Assembly: GCA_000697335.1 (NCBI GenBank)
Contig: JNEM01005917.1
Coordinates: forward strand, 1 to 11,021
Direction of reading: 5' to 3'
Length of the DNA stretch: 11,021 nucleotides
From: Conidiobolus incongruus B7586
Taxonomy: Eukaryota > Entomophthoromycota > Entomophthoromycetes > Entomophthorales > Conidiobolaceae
Position numbers and translations under genes: made by a program. Positions 8,480 to 11,021 of this stretch are shown one piece after another. The notes below the pieces were generated by a model. It ran no database searches. It saw nothing but the letters and a program-made list of their open reading frames with translations, and was not told where the DNA came from. Every line of letters starts with the position of its first letter. Position 1 is the stretch's first letter.

Positions 8480-8930
8480 CTTTTTATAGAAGGTTTAACT
8501 ACCAGTATCCCTGAAAATAACGGAATTTCTAATTTACCCGAGTTGAACAAAGCATTTATCATTAATATTATATCGCAGGACATTTAAAAGTAGACTTGCA
8601 ATAAAGATCATGGAGATTCGATTAAACGGGCCAAGGATGATTAACGAGTTATTTTAAATGGTTTTATTAAAATATCAAGGTGTAGGGCTTGGCCCTGATC
8701 GAGATGATCTTCGAGCGAATAGATGCTCAATGACTAATTTATAGCATGGTTAGTCCTTTTCCAATTTGCTGAAACTCCAATTACTGTTATAGTCTGGAAT
8801 TTTTCATTGTGCAAAGATTGTACCTGGTATTTATTAGTGTATTACATTCGCAATCATGACGGACGGTTAACGTTGAATGGCCAGCGGATCTCCCGATCAG
8901 TGACAATATTATTCATAATATTTTATATCA
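8480..8930 (-). pseudogene. G+C-elevated decayed island, origin unknown
   Basis: Composition rises sharply here relative to the flanks, most clearly at 8590-8910, as it does in the real genes and the tRNA-derived island. No frame stays open on either strand for more than a few tens of codons. The minus strand has the best short frames, among them a 20-codon one starting at 8916 and open stretches of 30-35 codons further down, so a decayed host gene or transposon fragment is possible. A small perfect hairpin, AGGGC-TTG-GCCCT, lies at about 8685-8697. A structured non-coding RNA or a worn SINE would explain it equally well. I could not recognise any family. Confidence 0.3.
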
Positions 8931-9244
8931 ACTGTTCACAAAAATCTTTCATTAACAAGTAACTGTAAAAAGATTTCGAATTTAGAATTACAAACTAGTT
9001 TAATAAACTCCCAACTTGAGGAACTTATATAGAGCACTTATTTTGTTTGAATTAACTTTAGTTTATAATGATTCAATGAAATATTATTAATATTAAAATA
9101 TTTTGAATACCAAATGAATATTTTTGTAAATGAATTGACATAATTTTAAATTTTAATATCACCTTTATTTTACTTTATTAATAATGATATCTGTATTCTA
9201 TGCTTTAATTATTAAATGACTAATCTTATTATATTTTTAAACCT

Positions 9245-9266
9245 TAAATAATTTATAAATTATTTA
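9245..9266. repeat. 22-bp perfect AT palindrome
   Basis: Positions 9245-9266 read the same on both strands (TAAATAATTTA followed by its reverse complement, with no spacer). Just to the right, TTTAGTATT near 9263-9271 reappears inverted near 9320-9332, so the area is rich in imperfect dyads. There are no G or C bases, so chance in AT-rich DNA is a serious explanation. Confidence 0.5.
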
Positions 9267-9419
9267 GTATTATATATCATTTATTACAAAAAATAAAAAG
9301 ATATATTTGTTAAATATTAAATACTAAATTATAATTTTGAAAGTAAAATTCAAAAAAAATAACTGTTAAATTTAAACAATATATTTTGTAATAATTTATA
9401 ATAAAAAAATATGTTATAC

Positions 9420-9532
9420 CTTTGTAAAAACGAATATGAATAATGTTGTAAAACTCCTTGGTTTACAGTTCCATAGGTGTTAGACTGGCTGAGATTTATA
9501 TTAGAATTTGTATCGTTGGAAGTCATTTTCAT
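9420..9532 (-). CDS. Possible short first exon or small ORF
   Basis: The minus strand has an ATG at 9532 followed by 113 nt whose composition is much less AT-biased than its surroundings. The frame ends at AG|GTATAAC, a good splice donor, where the sequence drops abruptly to near-pure A/T. The encoded start, MKMTSNDTNSNINLSQSN and on through TYGTVNQGVLQHYS, is hydrophilic and Ser/Asn-rich, unlike random AT-rich frames. The next acceptor-like site, TTTAACAG, would close a 57-nt intron ending at 9363, but the frame then stops within a few codons (at 9350). The real next exon may lie elsewhere, or this may be a decayed gene start. I recognise no family. Confidence 0.3.
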
Positions 9533-11021
9533 AAAAAAAAATAATTTAAAGATTGGATCAACAATAAAACTAAAAAAGAGTATGAATGAAATAAGAGAGA
9601 GCTGTTTTATTTCTACAAATCTTTATATTTTGTATCATAAAGACAGTAACTAAAAATGATTAGTTATCATTATCCAAGCATTATCTATTAATAGGAACAT
9701 GCCTAATTTTATGACTCATTTAAACAAATATGATTTCATATAATTAGGATAATTTTTTAATTTGGAGAATTTGAAAAAAAAAATCTGGCAATAATATTAT
9801 CTGTATATTATTTTAGATAATCTAATTTTATAATTATATATTTTATAAAACTTTAAATATGAATTAATTTATTATTTATATAATGTTAACTGTAAATGTA
9901 AAAGGAAGTAGACTTTTAAGTTTAAACAAGGAATCACCAGTGGTAAATGATAGATTACTATAAAGTTAAGGGAAATAAAGGGGGTTTATTAAATTAGGTG
10001 TAAATAGCTTATTATAAATCAGATTCTTTAAATAAAATAAATATCTTATACTTATTATGATTTAATATTTTTATGAGTATTACAAGAAAAACTTAGATAC
10101 TAAATACTTTTGAAAATAAAGATTATAAGATAAAAAAAGAGATGTTTATTAAACAGCTTATAATAATCTTATATTAGTTTCAATTGTTGAATTTAGGTGA
10201 CTATAAATAATTTTACATAATAAATGCTAAGTTAAGCTAGTTTAAAAAATAAGGTAATTCTAATAATACTTTTTATATTAATATCATAGTTAGAGTGTTT
10301 TTGAGTAATGGATATAATTATTCCTATCAATAATTATATAGTTTTTATTATTAAATTATTATTTTTGACTTTAAATTTTATCAACTTTAAATTATATATC
10401 AATCTTATAAATGATCTGATATATTTCAATTTAATTAATAAAATATATTAATTTCAAACCAATATTATTAATATAGATATAATAAACTTTATTTTATTAA
10501 TTATATAAATTAAATAATTTAATATCTAAAAAATTATTTTCTATTTATTTCTATTATTGATATTAATTTATATATTCTTATATTTTTCTTAATTTTATTT
10601 ATTAAATTTATTCAGAAAATTGATGTTTTCCTTATATATATATAAATTTATTTTTATTTTTCACCTATAATTTATATATCTTAGAATTATTATTAATCTT
10701 GAAAAATATAAATATCATATTATATATATAGTATATTTATTAGTTTAAAATTCTTTATATTTAAACTTTAAAAGAATTTATGAATTTATAATATATAGTA
10801 TATTATTAATTAATAACTAAAACAATTGTATATATTAATTTACTTGAAATTATAATATATAATTAAGGTATATTATTTAATTATAAATAAATATATTTAG
10901 ATATATTTAATAAACTATTAGCAAAAATATTAACCTTAAATATTTAACTAAGGTGAGTTATAAATTTATAGGTTTTTGAGATAAAGGGATATATTTAACA
11001 ATATATAACCATATCTTTTTT
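9533..11021. other. Extremely AT-rich spacer, no gene seen
   Basis: This is almost pure A/T sequence, most extreme after about 10300, with short A/T runs and imperfect dyads. No frame, RNA gene, tandem array or terminal repeat can be supported. A slight rise in G at about 9900-9990 carries no recognisable motif. Confidence 0.7.

Noticed and set aside
8620-8665. Resemblance of CAAGGATGA to U6 snRNA
   Set aside because: Only nine bases agree, and the flanking conserved U6 sequence and 3' T-run context are absent.
8840-8905. Resemblance of GCGGATCTCCCGATCAGTGA to the middle of 5S rRNA
   Set aside because: The match covers only a short core. The internal promoter boxes and the 3' half of 5S rRNA do not follow, so a 5S-derived element cannot be supported.
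1-11021. CRISPR array, LTRs or tandem satellite
   Set aside because: No regularly spaced direct repeats and no long terminal repeats were seen by eye. The repeated words present are short A/T strings expected from composition.

Overview
The window is very A+T-rich nuclear DNA from a eukaryote, most likely an early-diverging or AT-biased fungus. Three things suggest this. Three minus-strand genes with moderate G+C stand out from almost pure A/T intergenic DNA. One gene has a 55-nt GT-AG intron that can be placed to the base, a size typical of fungi. The best-preserved protein is a TSPO of the fungal type. Phylum-level placement is inference, and other AT-rich eukaryotes are not excluded. No bacterial features such as Shine-Dalgarno-led operons are evident.

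Layout. Positions 1-1300 are AT-rich spacer with a short AAT microsatellite. Positions 1297-1785 form a G+C-elevated, non-coding island. Its minus-strand 5' end is clearly derived from a glutamine tRNA (anticodon TTG), and an 8-bp direct repeat flanks it, as expected of an old tRNA-derived SINE. Positions 1959-2507 (minus) encode an intact five-helix TSPO/MBR-family membrane protein. Positions 3456-4044 (minus) encode a second, strongly diverged TSPO paralog in two exons; joining them across the 55-nt intron gives a full 177-residue protein. The two form a head-to-tail tandem pair. Between them lies a perfect 14-bp-arm AT hairpin (3111-3141).

Positions 4045-5825 are spacer with one weak exon-like patch near 5197-5400. 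Positions 5826-7340 (minus) encode a 504-residue protein of unrecognised family. It has a cysteine-rich N-terminal half with paired CxxC knuckles and a basic linker, then a long, probably helical C-terminal half with a Cys/Trp hydrophobic patch. A possible leader intron (7343-7406) sits just upstream of its start and nearly repeats the donor sequence of the TSPO intron. From 7407 onward there is no confident gene. There is a second G+C-elevated decayed island (about 8480-8930), one exon-like stretch (9420-9532, minus), a 22-bp palindrome, and then very AT-rich DNA to the end.

How the genes relate. The TSPO pair could handle tetrapyrrole, sterol or related lipid ligands in mitochondrial or secretory membranes, with the second copy having lost several pocket residues. 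Whether the Cys-rich protein is functionally tied to the TSPO pair cannot be told from the sequence; they share only strand and neighbourhood.
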